Program-made: the position numbers and the translations under genes | NCBI RefSeq assembly: GCF_040549465.1 | Contig: NZ_JBEPTL010000011.1 | Coordinates: 56,319 to 120,318 of the forward strand | Direction of reading: 5' to 3' | DNA length: 64,000 nucleotides | DNA from: Lacisediminihabitans sp040549465 | GTDB taxonomy: Bacteria > Actinomycetota > Actinomycetes > Actinomycetales > Microbacteriaceae | The notes under the pieces: generated by a model | What the model was told of the DNA's origin: nothing | What the model saw: the letters and a program-made list of their open reading frames with translations, nothing else | The model's database searches: none | Part shown: positions 42,504 through 52,400 of the stretch, in pieces | Layout: each line of letters begins with the position of its first letter | How positions within the stretch are numbered: the first letter of the stretch is position 1

Positions 42504-44024
42504 ATGGCAGACCAGGACCTCGAACGGGACGACTATCCCGAGTTGGATCCGCAGCTGGGTGAGAAGCTTGCCGCCCTCGACGAGGCGGATGCCCTGCAGC
42601 GCTCGAACGCGCTGCGTGCGGGCCTCCTGGACTACGAGCTGGACGAAGACGACCTCGACATCCTCGACAGCGCGGTTGACGATCCTGACGCTGTCATCTA
42701 CCTGCCCGCGCTTCCGGTGCTCGCGATCGTCGGACGACCCAACGTAGGAAAATCGGCGCTGGTCAACCGCATCCTCGGTCGCCGCGAAGCCGTCGTGCAG
42801 GACACCCCCGGCGTCACTCGCGACCGGGTGGCCTACAAGGCCGAGCACGGAACGCGCCGCTTCACCCTGATGGACACCGGCGGATGGGAGCCGGACGCCA
42901 AGGGGATCAACGCCTCTGTCGCAGCCCAGGCCGAGATCGCCGTCGACCTCGCGGATGCGGTGCTGTTCATTGTCGACGCGAACGTGGGTGCGACGTCCAC
43001 GGATGAGCATGTCGTACGGATGCTGCGCGCAACGAAGAAGCCGGTGATCCTCGTCGCCAACAAGGTCGACGACGCTCGCCAGGAGCCGGAAGCCGCAACG
43101 CTCTGGAGCCTCGGACTCGGCCAGCCGTGGCCGGTCTCGGCCCTGCACGGCAGGGGAGTGGCCGACCTGCTCGACCACGTTCTCACCGTGCTGCCCGAGG
43201 TCTCCGCTGTCGCCAAAGAGGAGGTCGGAGGTCCACGTCGCGTCGCGATCCTCGGCCGCCCGAACGTCGGCAAGTCGAGCCTTCTCAACAAGGCGATCGG
43301 CGAGGAGCGCGTGGTCGTCAACGACCTCGCCGGCACCACTCGCGACCCTGTCGACGAGCAGGTCGAACTGGGCGGAAAGGTGTGGCGCTTCGTCGACACC
43401 GCCGGCATCCGTCGTCGGATCAACCTCGCCCAGGGAGCTGACTTCTACGCCTCGCTGCGCACCAGCGCCGCACTCGAGAAGGCCGAGGTCGCCGTCGTGG
43501 TTCTCGACGTGAGCGACGTGATCAGCGAGCAGGACGTTCGCATCATCGACCTCGTGCTCGAGTCGGGCCGCGCCCTCGTGCTGGCCTTCAACAAGTGGGA
43601 CCTCATGGACGACGACCGTCGTCGCTACCTCGAGCGCGAGATCGAACAGGATCTCGCCCACGTGGCCTGGGCTCCGCGGGTGAACATCTCCGCGCGCACC
43701 GGTCGTCACCTCGAGAAGCTGGTTCCCGCCCTCGAGACCGCCCTCGAGTCCTGGGACACGCGCATCCCGACCGGCAAGTTCAACGCGCTGGTCGCCGAGC
43801 TTGCGGCGGAGCATCCGCACCCCGTTCGCGGTGGCAAGCAGCCGCGCATCCTGTTCGGCACGCAGGCTGCGACCCGCCCGCCGACCTTCGTGCTGTTCAC
43901 CACCGGATTCCTCGACCCCGGTTACCGCAGGTTCATCACCAGGCGCCTGCGCGAGATCTTCGGCTTCGAAGGAAGCCCGATCAACGTGAACATGCGCGTG
44001 CGTGAGCGCCGCAAGCGCACCTAG
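42504..44024 (+). CDS. der: GTPase Der
   Basis: Der has two tandem Era-like GTPase domains, GRPNVGKSALVN near 78 and GRPNVGKSSLLN near 252, and a C-terminal KH-like domain. It assists 50S assembly. The 506-residue length includes an acidic N-terminal extension of about 65 residues, typical of actinobacteria. It follows cmk, a common pair. Confidence 0.96.
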   Translation: MADQDLERDDYPELDPQLGEKLAALDEADALQRSNALRAGLLDYELDEDDLDILDSAVDDPDAVIYLPALPVLAIVGRPNVGKSALVNRILGRREAVVQDTPGVTRDRVAYKAEHGTRRFTLMDTGGWEPDAKGINASVAAQAEIAVDLADAVLFIVDANVGATSTDEHVVRMLRATKKPVILVANKVDDARQEPEAATLWSLGLGQPWPVSALHGRGVADLLDHVLTVLPEVSAVAKEEVGGPRRVAILGRPNVGKSSLLNKAIGEERVVVNDLAGTTRDPVDEQVELGGKVWRFVDTAGIRRRINLAQGADFYASLRTSAALEKAEVAVVVLDVSDVISEQDVRIIDLVLESGRALVLAFNKWDLMDDDRRRYLEREIEQDLAHVAWAPRVNISARTGRHLEKLVPALETALESWDTRIPTGKFNALVAELAAEHPHPVRGGKQPRILFGTQAATRPPTFVLFTTGFLDPGYRRFITRRLREIFGFEGSPINVNMRVRERRKRT

Positions 44025-44030
44025 CCCCGC

Positions 44031-44080
44031 CGTCGATCGAGCAGCCTCGTCGATCGAGCAGCCTCGTCGATTGAGCCTGT
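44031..44080. repeat. Three 16-17-bp tandem repeats after der
   Basis: The unit CGTCGATCGAGCAGCCT occurs at 44031-44047 and 44048-44064, and a variant with ATTGAGCCTGT at 44065-44080. It lies between der and the MOSC gene and precedes GTCGAGATCCCC. The GTCGATTGAGCCTGTCGAG form looks like an intergenic element common in this family. Confidence 0.8.
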
Positions 44081-44108
44081 CGAGATCCCCTCGACCTAGA
44101 CTTGATCC

Positions 44109-44654
44109 ATGCCTGTACTCATTACTCCCTGCGTCGTCAGCGCCCTGAGAACTGACGATGGCACAGTCGGTGTCACCGCGATCGACAAGCGTTCCGTAGC
44201 AGGGGCAGTGAAGGTGAACCGCTACGGCCTCCACGCCGACGTACAGGCTGATCGCAAGAACCACGGCGGTCTCGATAAAGCGCTCTACGCCTACGCCCAG
44301 GAGGATGCGGATTTCTGGGAACTCGAACTCGGCCGGCCGCTTGCACCCGGCTGGTTCGGCGAGAACCTGCGCGTCTCCGACATCGACGTCAATGCTGCAC
44401 GGGTGGGCGAACGCTGGCGGATCGGCGACACCGTCGAGGTGGAGGTGACCATGCCGCGCTCACCCTGCGCCACCTTTGCCCGCTGGGTCGGAGGCGCGGA
44501 TGAACGCGGCTGGGTCACAAGGTTCGGTACGGAGGGCCGCCTCGGCACCTACCTGCGCGTGGTACGGACCGGGTCGATCACTGCGGGGGACTCGATCGAG
44601 GTGCTTTCTGTACCATCGGAGGCCGTGACAGTTCTCGAGATGTTCCGAGCCTGA
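44109..44654 (+). CDS. MOSC domain protein
   Basis: The 181-residue protein has the MOSC fold seen in molybdenum cofactor sulfurases and YiiM-like reductases, with HADVQADRKNHGGLDKALYAYAQEDADFW and W-F-G-E-N-L in the core and the conserved Cys in PRSPCATFARW. It probably handles a metal-bound sulfur or N-hydroxylated compound; exact reaction is unknown. TAGACT at 44097-44102 is six bases before the ATG, a leaderless pattern. Confidence 0.88.
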   Translation: MPVLITPCVVSALRTDDGTVGVTAIDKRSVAGAVKVNRYGLHADVQADRKNHGGLDKALYAYAQEDADFWELELGRPLAPGWFGENLRVSDIDVNAARVGERWRIGDTVEVEVTMPRSPCATFARWVGGADERGWVTRFGTEGRLGTYLRVVRTGSITAGDSIEVLSVPSEAVTVLEMFRA

Positions 44655-44723
44655 CGGTGCGCGCGAGCAGCCCCATGAAACGGTAAGCTTTCTCTTCGTG
44701 CCCGCGGTTCAGGGCACAAGCCA

Positions 44724-44797
<74 letters not shown>

Positions 44798-44802
44798 CAA
44801 AA

Positions 44803-44838
44803 AAGTCCTGATGAGATGGTGTATCTCATCAGGACTTT
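44803..44838 (+). terminator. Hairpin after tRNA-Pro
   Basis: AGTCCTGATGAGAT (44804-44817) pairs with ATCTCATCAGGACT (44822-44835), followed by TTGT. It is a strong stem and probably the tRNA terminator. Confidence 0.75.
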
Positions 44839-44857
44839 GTCGTTATTGTGGCGCATA

Positions 44858-44877
44858 GGGGGACCAAAAGAGGACCA
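44858..44877 (+). repeat. Left copy of 20-bp GGACCA repeat, candidate integrase arm site
   Basis: The 20 bases, two GGGACCA-like units around AAAAG, match 61205-61224 in 19 of 20 positions and in the same orientation. The copy lies 61 bases after the first tRNA-Pro, where an integrated element would have its end. Confidence 0.55.
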
Positions 44878-45091
44878 ATTTCGTGCACCGGGGTTGTCAA
44901 ATCTGGGCTTGGTTGCCCTCATGGTTTAGTCGGCTGAGGCGTTCTCTGGCGAGATTCCGGGGTTCTCTGGTTCTAGCCACTGGAGAGGGCGCTGACCCAC
45001 TTGACTTCTGGTTTGTTGGGATCGTTAGCCTTGCTGCATCCACCCAACTCACAGAAGATGGACTGGATCGGGTGGTCCCGAGGAGCTAAAC

Positions 45092-45117
45092 TGAATCAAC
45101 TTTATAAAAGTGATTCA
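45092..45117. promoter_or_regulatory. Palindromic operator of the XRE-ImmA operon
   Basis: TGAATCA (45092-45098) and TGATTCA (45111-45117) are inverted around an AT-rich centre CTTTATAAAAG, giving a 26-bp near-perfect palindrome. It overlaps the candidate -10 elements TAAACT (45087-45092) and TATAAA. This fits autorepression by the XRE protein. Confidence 0.65.
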
Positions 45118-45130
45118 AGAGGTGTTTGTG

Positions 45131-45463
45131 ATGATATCTAATATGAGCGTAGCGATCGAGAGCGCTCGTGCGGCTGCTGGCTTGTCGCAGCGTGCACTTG
45201 CAGATCGAACCGGGCTCTCGCAAGCGACCCTGAACCGAATCTTGAGTGGTGAGCGGACTGCGAAGATGACTGAGGTCATCCAGATCGCCGACGCTACCGG
45301 CTGCACAGTTGCTCAGCTGACCGGTAGCGGTGTTGCGGCGCGCGTGCAGTGTGCGGCGCGTGCGACAAACGGATCGAGCATGGCAACGATGCGCCAGCGA
45401 CTGTTGCACTTCATAGAGCTTGACGCCTACCTCGATGACCAGGGGATTTCCGTAGCGCGATGA
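45131..45463 (+). CDS. XRE-family transcriptional regulator
   Basis: The 110-residue protein has one helix-turn-helix (AARAAAGLSQRALADRTGLSQATLNRILSGE, about 9-45) and a C-terminal helix. It probably represses its own operon by the palindrome 14-39 bases upstream. The ATG 45131 is preferred because AAGAGG lies about eight bases before it. It overlaps the ImmA-type protease gene by four bases, a pairing seen in phage and integrative-element regulation. Confidence 0.8.
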   Translation: MISNMSVAIESARAAAGLSQRALADRTGLSQATLNRILSGERTAKMTEVIQIADATGCTVAQLTGSGVAARVQCAARATNGSSMATMRQRLLHFIELDAYLDDQGISVAR

Positions 45464-46284
45464 GCCTCAGCATGGAACAACAGGCGAAGCAAGCTGCCGA
45501 CGAGTTCAGACGCAAGCATCGGCTTGGGGTGCAGCCGCTCGGCGATTTGGTTGCGTTCATCGAGCAGACCACCGGTTACGACGTAGCGATCCTCGATGCC
45601 GATCCTGACGAGCATGGCCTGACCATGCGCGACCCGCTTCGAGGCGCTATTTTCCTCGGGGTTGCTCGTAGCCGGCATCCGATGCGCCAGCGCAGCACGC
45701 TCGCTCATGAACTGGGGCACCTGGTCTTCGAGGGGTGGAATGAGGGGGTCGAGTCCGCGAAACGATCGCCTGAGGAGATCCGAGCGGATGCCTTCGCGCG
45801 CCATCTCCTTGTTCCCATCGAGGGAATCACAGAGTTTCTCGGGGATCGTGACTCGGTTTCAGAGGTGGAACTTGCCGCTGTGGTGCAGCGGTTCTTGGTC
45901 TCGCCTGCGATCGCAGCGATCGCGTTGCGTGACGCTGGCTACGTCAGTCCCTCGACTGCGCAGAACTGGATGCAGTATCGGACTTCTCAACTTGCTACGC
46001 GATATGGATGGAGCGATCACTATGCTGCCCTCCAAGATGATTCAGGCCGCCTTCGCGCACCTCAATCGTTGGTTGCTCGGGCCATTAAAGGGTACGCGGA
46101 AGGAATCGTGAGTGCGCAGGTCATCGCTACGCTCCGTGGAGTCGGCCTTGATTCGATACTCAAAGAGCTTCACAAGGCCGGAATCATCCCGGTCCAGCAC
46201 AAGGCGACAGACGTGAGCGTTGAAGACTTGCCGGACGTAGATGTAGACCTCAGCGACCTGGAGGACGATGACGCTCCCTTATGA
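45460..46284 (+). CDS. ImmA/IrrE-family metallopeptidase
   Basis: The 274-residue protein has the zinc motif H83-E-L-G-H87 and the third-ligand region EEIRADAFARHLLVP. ImmA-type proteases cleave the partner XRE repressor under damage signals. The C-terminal part (about 150-250) has a domain with WSDHYAALQDDSGRLRAPQSLVARAIKGY, and the end is acidic. Whether it targets its upstream XRE neighbour is inferred from the overlap. Confidence 0.8.
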   Translation: MSLSMEQQAKQAADEFRRKHRLGVQPLGDLVAFIEQTTGYDVAILDADPDEHGLTMRDPLRGAIFLGVARSRHPMRQRSTLAHELGHLVFEGWNEGVESAKRSPEEIRADAFARHLLVPIEGITEFLGDRDSVSEVELAAVVQRFLVSPAIAAIALRDAGYVSPSTAQNWMQYRTSQLATRYGWSDHYAALQDDSGRLRAPQSLVARAIKGYAEGIVSAQVIATLRGVGLDSILKELHKAGIIPVQHKATDVSVEDLPDVDVDLSDLEDDDAPL

Positions 46285-46806
46285 GCCAGCGTCCCATCAT
46301 GGATGCAGGCCCCGGCATCAACTTCTTCTCCCTAAATAAAGAGCGGTCCCTTCGCCTTTCCATGGGGGGCATAGAACTTGAGTAAATCCAGCTGCGTCTC
46401 GACCACATCGGCGATGAAACGAAACAAATGAGTTTGCGGTAACCACTCATCCAACGACGGCGGAACCAGCATCACCGCATGAGGCTCGAACGCCCGAAAC
46501 CGTTTGTTGACACCCGCGCCAACCTCAACACCGGCCCCGGCCGGCTCGACATACTCAAGATCAGCCGCGTCAAAGAGACCATCCAAATCACCCTTACCCA
46601 ATTTCCCAGCCCACCACCGAAAGACCGGGAAATCAGGCGGCGTTTTAACTACTGACCCACGCGCCTAGAGGCGGGAGACTGTTCAAACTTCGGCACCCCT
46701 GGTGTGCGTCAGGCTCGCTCGCACACGATCCAGACTGCCCTTAAGCTCCGCGCCGCCGAAATCTTATTAAAAGAGCAGTGTCGCCCGCCTTCGCTACGCT
46801 GTTCGA
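46285..46806. other. Spacer between ImmA gene and jetA
   Basis: Apart from the transposase remnant nothing codes. The last bases carry TACGCT at 46795-46800, six bases before the jetA ATG, so jetA is probably transcribed without a leader. Confidence 0.5.
46332..46601 (-). pseudogene. IS1182-like transposase N-terminal remnant
   Basis: On the minus strand, residues 35-89 (about 46332-46499) read FRAFEPHAVMLVPPSLDEWLP, then a DVVETQLDLLKFYA segment, the N-terminus of IS1182/IS1380-like transposases, and then stop. Everything beyond is missing. The first 34 residues do not match and may be flanking sequence. Confidence 0.55.
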
Positions 46807-48309
46807 ATGACTGAGGCGAGCTATGGGGTATTCCGCTATCTCGCCGCGACAGAGCATGCTGATGCGTATCGGTCGATCATGCGGGAGTTTGCTGCGGCGA
46901 AGGCGCGTTTCATCGTTCATCTCCGACCGGAGGAACTTGCGGATACCGTCGAGCGCACAGTCAATCTTTCTGCTCTCCTGGCGCAACTGGTCGAGTGGGG
47001 CAATCTCAAAGCCGATCCCGACACGAGCAAAGTGTCGTCGGTGGAAGAGTTCAATCGGGCTCGCTTCGTGTACCAGTTCACCTTGGCAGGAGAATCCGCG
47101 GAGCGCGTCCTGGGCGATTTCGATAGGACGTTCGGTGCCGCGGGCGCCCTGCAATCCTGGGCGCTCGACGATATTGTCGACCAATTGCGTGTCATCCGCG
47201 CGCAACTGGATTTTCCCGAGCTGGACGAGGCCAAGTCGGCACTCGCTCTCAGGACTCTGACGGATCGTTTCACCGGTCTTGCCGAAAACGCGCAAGCGTT
47301 CAGTGGCGACCTTCAGCGCACGATTGACTTGCGTGGCGTGGACACGGATGCGTTCATCGCATACAAAGAGCGGCTGATCGGTTACCTCCAACGCTTCATC
47401 CAGGACTTGGTCTCCCGAACCGCCGAGATCGCCGGGCTTCTCGAACCCATCTCCGCCTCCGACGAGGACAGGATTCTGCGCTCGATTGCTCTCAGGGAGG
47501 CTGCGGATGTCGCGCCCGACGCCGAGGGTTCCAGTCAAGCGCTCGAGATGTCGCTGACGCTCTGGCGAGAGCGATTCGCGGGCTTTCGCCAGTGGTTTGT
47601 GGGGAACACCGGTACCGCCAGCCAGTCCCAGCAACTTCGTCACATGGCGATCAATTCGATCCCGGCGATGCTGGGAGTTGTGCAGCGGCTCGGGGATCGT
47701 CGAGCCGGCCGAAGCGACCGTGCTGCGGACTTCCGAACGCTCGCACTCTGGTTCGCCGAGGCGCCAACCGACGACGATCGACACCGTCTCGCAGCGGTCG
47801 CTTTCGGTTTGTATTCTGCACGGCACTTGGCCATCGACGACCACACATTGGATGAGCGGGCCAAGCATCCCGTGCCACCGAACACCCCGTGGGCCGACGC
47901 GCCGCCGATCGAGATCAGTCCTCGATTGCGCGCGACCGGGAGCTATGAGCGACGCGGATCTCCGACGAAGGTGCGCGACCGGGCGGCGGCGCGCCGCGCG
48001 ATCGCGCGGTCCGTCGAAGCCCAGCGAATCGAGCTCGCCCGATTGCGCGAGCAACTTCTCAATGACTCACCGGCCGAGGTTGGCGACTTTCCGCTGGTCG
48101 ATGTGGAGGCACGAGCTGTCCTGCTCCACTTGCTCAGCGACGCGCTCGCACATCGTGGTCGACCCGACGATGTAGTCGTAACTCGCAGCATCGACGGCTC
48201 ATACGAAGTGGAAGTTCATCCGGCCGATGGGAGTCGCTCGACACTCGCGATGGTCGATGGTGTCCTGGAAGGCCCCGCACACCGCATTCGCATCGGAGAG
48301 GCAAGATGA
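46807..48309 (+). CDS. jetA: Wadjet type II protein JetA (DUF2397)
   Basis: JetA is the kleisin-like subunit of the Wadjet condensin complex that recognises and cuts small circular DNA. The 500-residue protein has the DUF2397/TIGR02677 signature DAYRSIMREF (about 19-28) and LVEWGNLKADPDTSKVSSVEEFNR (about 62-85). The four jet genes are joined by 4-base stop/start overlaps, so subunit ratios are probably fixed by coupling. Assignment to type II rests on this DUF2397-DUF2398-TIGR02680-TIGR02679 order. Confidence 0.9.
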   Translation: MTEASYGVFRYLAATEHADAYRSIMREFAAAKARFIVHLRPEELADTVERTVNLSALLAQLVEWGNLKADPDTSKVSSVEEFNRARFVYQFTLAGESAERVLGDFDRTFGAAGALQSWALDDIVDQLRVIRAQLDFPELDEAKSALALRTLTDRFTGLAENAQAFSGDLQRTIDLRGVDTDAFIAYKERLIGYLQRFIQDLVSRTAEIAGLLEPISASDEDRILRSIALREAADVAPDAEGSSQALEMSLTLWRERFAGFRQWFVGNTGTASQSQQLRHMAINSIPAMLGVVQRLGDRRAGRSDRAADFRTLALWFAEAPTDDDRHRLAAVAFGLYSARHLAIDDHTLDERAKHPVPPNTPWADAPPIEISPRLRATGSYERRGSPTKVRDRAAARRAIARSVEAQRIELARLREQLLNDSPAEVGDFPLVDVEARAVLLHLLSDALAHRGRPDDVVVTRSIDGSYEVEVHPADGSRSTLAMVDGVLEGPAHRIRIGEAR

Positions 48310-49487
48310 GCGCGCTCGCGACGGCGATAGACGAGAGCCGCTCAACTGAGCGCCGCCGTGCGTTTCGCGCCTTGCTGGCACGCCCGGTGCTCGCTGCGCG
48401 TGGCCCCACCGAAGCCGACTATCGACGGGTCAGGAAGTTCGAGACCGAGCTGAGAGTCTGGCTTGACGCCAATACCGGGTGGCGGCTCACTGTCGACACG
48501 AGCGCTGCCCGCCTGCACAAGCGCAGAACAGGCGATGATCCCACTCGGGGTCTCGTCGATGGTCAACGACGACTGTTCACCCGGCGTCGGTATGTGTTGC
48601 TCGCGTTGTCTCTGGCTGTGCTCGAGCGGTCCGGCGGGCAAGTGACGCTGGGCCGCCTAGCTGATGACGTGATCGGGGAGCTGGGCGATCCGCGATTCGC
48701 GGCGGCCGGCCTCGAATTCACGCTCGGCGGTCGTGACGAACGATCAGACATCGTCGCGGTGGTGCGAGTGCTTCTGAGCATCGGCGCGCTGCGGCGCGTC
48801 GAAGGCGACGAGGAGCGATTCGTCGACGCCAGCGTCGACGTGCTCTATGACATCGAGCACGGCATCGTGGGCGTCATGCTGCAGTCGGCACAAGCCCCAT
48901 CCGGAATCGGACGCGGCGGCTTCGAAGGTCGGCTGGCCGCGGTAACGGAGCAGCAGTTTGTCGATACGGATGACGCACGGAATCGCTCACTTCGCCGCAT
49001 CCTGACCCGACGACTGCTTGACGACCCCGTGGTCGAGTACACCACCCTGACCGAGAACGAGAGTGCGTACATGGCGAACCAACGGCGCGCCATCACCGAC
49101 CGCATCACCGACGCAACGGGGCTGGTCGCCGAAGTGCGAGCCGAAGGAATTGCCATGCTCGACCCCGAAGATGGACTGACCGACGTGCGGATGCCGGAGG
49201 GAGGCGCCCCGGGTCATCTTGCGCTCCTGGTAGCGACCCGACTTGCATCGGAAGGGCGAATGACACAGGAGGCCGTCGTGTCGTACGTCTCCGAGATGTG
49301 CGAGACGAATGCGACCATCTGGGGAAGCACCATCCAGTCGAGGCCCCGATCGGAGCTCGCACAGGAGGCGGTCTCGCGGCTCCGTGCACTGTCGTTGGTG
49401 AGCGTGGGGGCGGACTCCATCTCAGCGCATCCGGCTCTCTCGAGGTTCCGACTCGGCACCGCGCGTGTGTCCGGCGGTGTGTCGTGA
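48306..49487 (+). CDS. jetB: Wadjet type II protein JetB (DUF2398)
   Basis: The 393-residue protein has the DUF2398/TIGR02678 features: FRALLARPVLAARGP near 20, GWRLTVDTSAARLHKRR, and YVLLALSLAVLERSGGQVTLGRLADDV at about 98-124. JetB is the KITE-like winged-helix partner that binds JetA. Its ATG overlaps the jetA stop (ATGA). Confidence 0.9.
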   Translation: MSALATAIDESRSTERRRAFRALLARPVLAARGPTEADYRRVRKFETELRVWLDANTGWRLTVDTSAARLHKRRTGDDPTRGLVDGQRRLFTRRRYVLLALSLAVLERSGGQVTLGRLADDVIGELGDPRFAAAGLEFTLGGRDERSDIVAVVRVLLSIGALRRVEGDEERFVDASVDVLYDIEHGIVGVMLQSAQAPSGIGRGGFEGRLAAVTEQQFVDTDDARNRSLRRILTRRLLDDPVVEYTTLTENESAYMANQRRAITDRITDATGLVAEVRAEGIAMLDPEDGLTDVRMPEGGAPGHLALLVATRLASEGRMTQEAVVSYVSEMCETNATIWGSTIQSRPRSELAQEAVSRLRALSLVSVGADSISAHPALSRFRLGTARVSGGVS

Positions 49488-52400
49488 CGCTCCCCGCGCC
49501 CTCGCCGGGAAGATACAAGCCGCTGCGTTGTGGCCTGGTCGAGCTGTTCCTGTACGAAGCACAGGAGTTCCCGTTCCGCGACGGTCGGCTCCTGCTGCGC
49601 GGCGACAACGGCAGCGGCAAATCCAAGGTGCTCGCGCTGACCTTGCCCCTGCTGCTCGATGCAAACCTGTCTCCCATCCGCATGGAGCCGGATGCTGATC
49701 CGAACAAACGCATGGCGTGGAACCTGCTCATGGGTGACGCCCACGAGGAGCGGACGGGCTACAGCTGGGTAGAGTTCGGCCGCGTCGACGACGACGGCAC
49801 AGAGCATTTCGTCACGATCGGCTTGGGATTGAAGGCGGTGCGGCAGCGCGGCGTTGTTAAACAATGGTGGTTCATCACCGACCAGCGAATCGGTGACGAG
49901 CTTCATCTCATCGATCGCACGCGGACAGTGCGCACTCGCGAGCGGCTCATCGAGGCAATCGGAGCACGGGGTACGGTCTTCGACACGGCAGAGCGGTACA
50001 AGCGAGCGGTGGATGAGGCCCTGTTCGGCCTGCACGATCGTTACGACGCGCTGGTCGACCTGCTCGTACACCTCCGGCAGCCGCAGCTGTCGAAACGGCC
50101 CAATGAACAGCAGCTCAGCGCGGCGCTGACCGAGTCGCTGCGGCCGATGCCGGATGCCCTGATTGACACTATCGCCCAGTCGTACCAGTCGCTTGAAGAG
50201 GAGGAGCGCGCCCTCGCATCCATGCGGTCGAGCACGGTCGCGGTCGCCGCGTTCACCGCCGAGAATGAGCGATACGCTAGGGTCGCTGTTCTTCGTGCAA
50301 CGGCCTCTCCGAGACGAGCGCAGTCGGAGTACGAGGAGCAGAACAGGCGGGCACGGGATGCCGGGGCGCGCTTCGAGCGTGCCCGCGCGGCTCTCGAGAT
50401 GGCCGAGTCGGACGCCGCCGCGGGGGGTGTGCGACTGGCGCAGCTGCAGGGTGCGCGCGAGGCACTGCGGGAGCGCCGCGAATCCGATGAGCTGGTGCAG
50501 TTCGCTTCAGCAAGGGATCTCGCCGCTGCCCTGCGCTCCGCTGCCTCGGCAGCGGAGAACGCACTGCGCCAGGCGACAGTCGCGGCCCGGGCCGCGCAGA
50601 ATGCGCTCGATCAGGTTCTCGATGATCTTGCCCGCCAGAATGAGAAGATCGAGATTGCACGACAGACCGTGCTGGCATTGGCGTCGTCTGCGCGGATCGA
50701 GTTGCCGGTCGACTCTGAGAGCGCAGAGACCGTCGCGCGTTCGAGCTCGACAGAAGTCGCCCGCCGACAGGGACATGTCACTCATCTCGACACACTCCTC
50801 GACACCGTGGCTGAGACCGAACGGGCACGCGCCTCGGCGCAGAATGCGGTCGATGAGGCCGAGACCCGACTCTCGCACGAGGACGAGACAATGCTGGCGG
50901 CTCAGGCACACGCGGCGGACGCTGCCGCCCTCTGGTTCGAACAACTGAGCGAACAGGTGGGCACAGCGGTACTCCTCCGTGGCGACGGTCTCGACGAGGC
51001 ACTCGAGGAGGCGAGGGACTGGACTTCGGTGCCGCTGGCGGGCGCGAATCCCGCGTCGCGATGGGCGGATGAGACAGTTCGGCGAGTGGACGCGGAGCTC
51101 GAGGCCGAGCATGCCGCCCACGCCACCGAGTTGAGTCGCCTGCGACGTGCCATTGATGAACTCGAAGTGGAGACCTCCGAATTGATGGCCGGTACGATTC
51201 GTCGGCCATCTGCGGCTCCCACCCGTCCGGCGCGGCGTCACGACGGTGGGGGAGCGGCGTTCTGGGAGTGCGTGGACGTGCGGTCTCATGTTCCGGCCGA
51301 GGACGCCGCCGGAATGGAAGCCGCGCTGGAGGCGGCCGGGCTTCTTGATGCTTGGATCAGCAACGATGGCACCGTGATCGGAGTGGAGGGTGATGCTGTG
51401 CTGCGGCCAGTCCCGCGCGACGGGCCGTCGCTGTTTGACCTGCTTGTTCCCCTGGATGTGCGCACAGTTCCGTCGGCAACGGTCGAATCGATCCTGAGAA
51501 GCGTGGCGCTCAGCGATGACCCCAGGGAGGGTCAGGTCGCGATCTCGACGTCGGGAGGCTTCGCTCTAGGTCCCCTCGTCGGATCCTGGCGCAAACCGTC
51601 CGCGGAGTACCTGGGGTCGACGGCACGCGAGCAGGCACGGCTGGCCCGACTGGAGTCAGCAGAGTCCGAGCACGATGCGCTCCTCGCTGAGTTCACCGGA
51701 TGGGAACACCAGCGTGTTCTCGTGAGCGACGCACGGGCATCCCTCAAGGCCGAACGTGACGGCCTTCCGGATGACACGCCCGTTCGATCGACAAACTCCA
51801 GCGCTGCTTTCGCGGCCGAGCGACGCACGGAAGCGGACCGCGCCGTACACGCACGACGAGGCATGTTAGCCGGTGCAATCGAATCCCAGTCTGTCGCCGG
51901 TGTGGCTGTCGCTGAAGCGGCCGAGCTGTATTCGATCGACGTCGGAACGCTGGACGCCGTGCGAACCGCACTCGGAAACCTTCCGGCTGCGGTGCTCCTG
52001 CTGGTTAACGGTCTCGAGGAGTGGGAGAGGCTTCAGCGCCGGGCCACCACCAGCGAAGCGACCGACGGCAACGCCGTCGAAGCGCGTACCGCAGCGGAGC
52101 GCGATGCCCAGAGCGCGCTGGCTAAAGCCGTCTCGGCCGAGCAGCGCCGCGACACACTCGAAGCGACAGTGGGCAAGGAAGCCCGGGAGATCGAGCGGGA
52201 GCTCGAGGGCGTCGAGCGCGACCTCCAAACTGCCACGTCACAGCGCACCCGGCTCGATAGCGAGGTCCGCACGGCGTCCAATGAGGTCGCCGTGGCGACG
52301 ATCGAGGTCACCGCGGTCGAGGAGGCTGTCGTCTCCGCGACCGCCCGGCGCGACGCGGCAGCCGGGGAATTCCGCTTGTTTGTCAGCACCGGACTGCTCG

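Noticed and set aside
42444..44264. 606-codon minus-strand frame opposite der
   Set aside because: It is the shadow of der, with the typical antisense composition.
44883..45089. 68-codon frame after the first tRNA-Pro
   Set aside because: No ribosome binding site, no family-like pattern, and it overlaps the arm-site and XRE promoter region.
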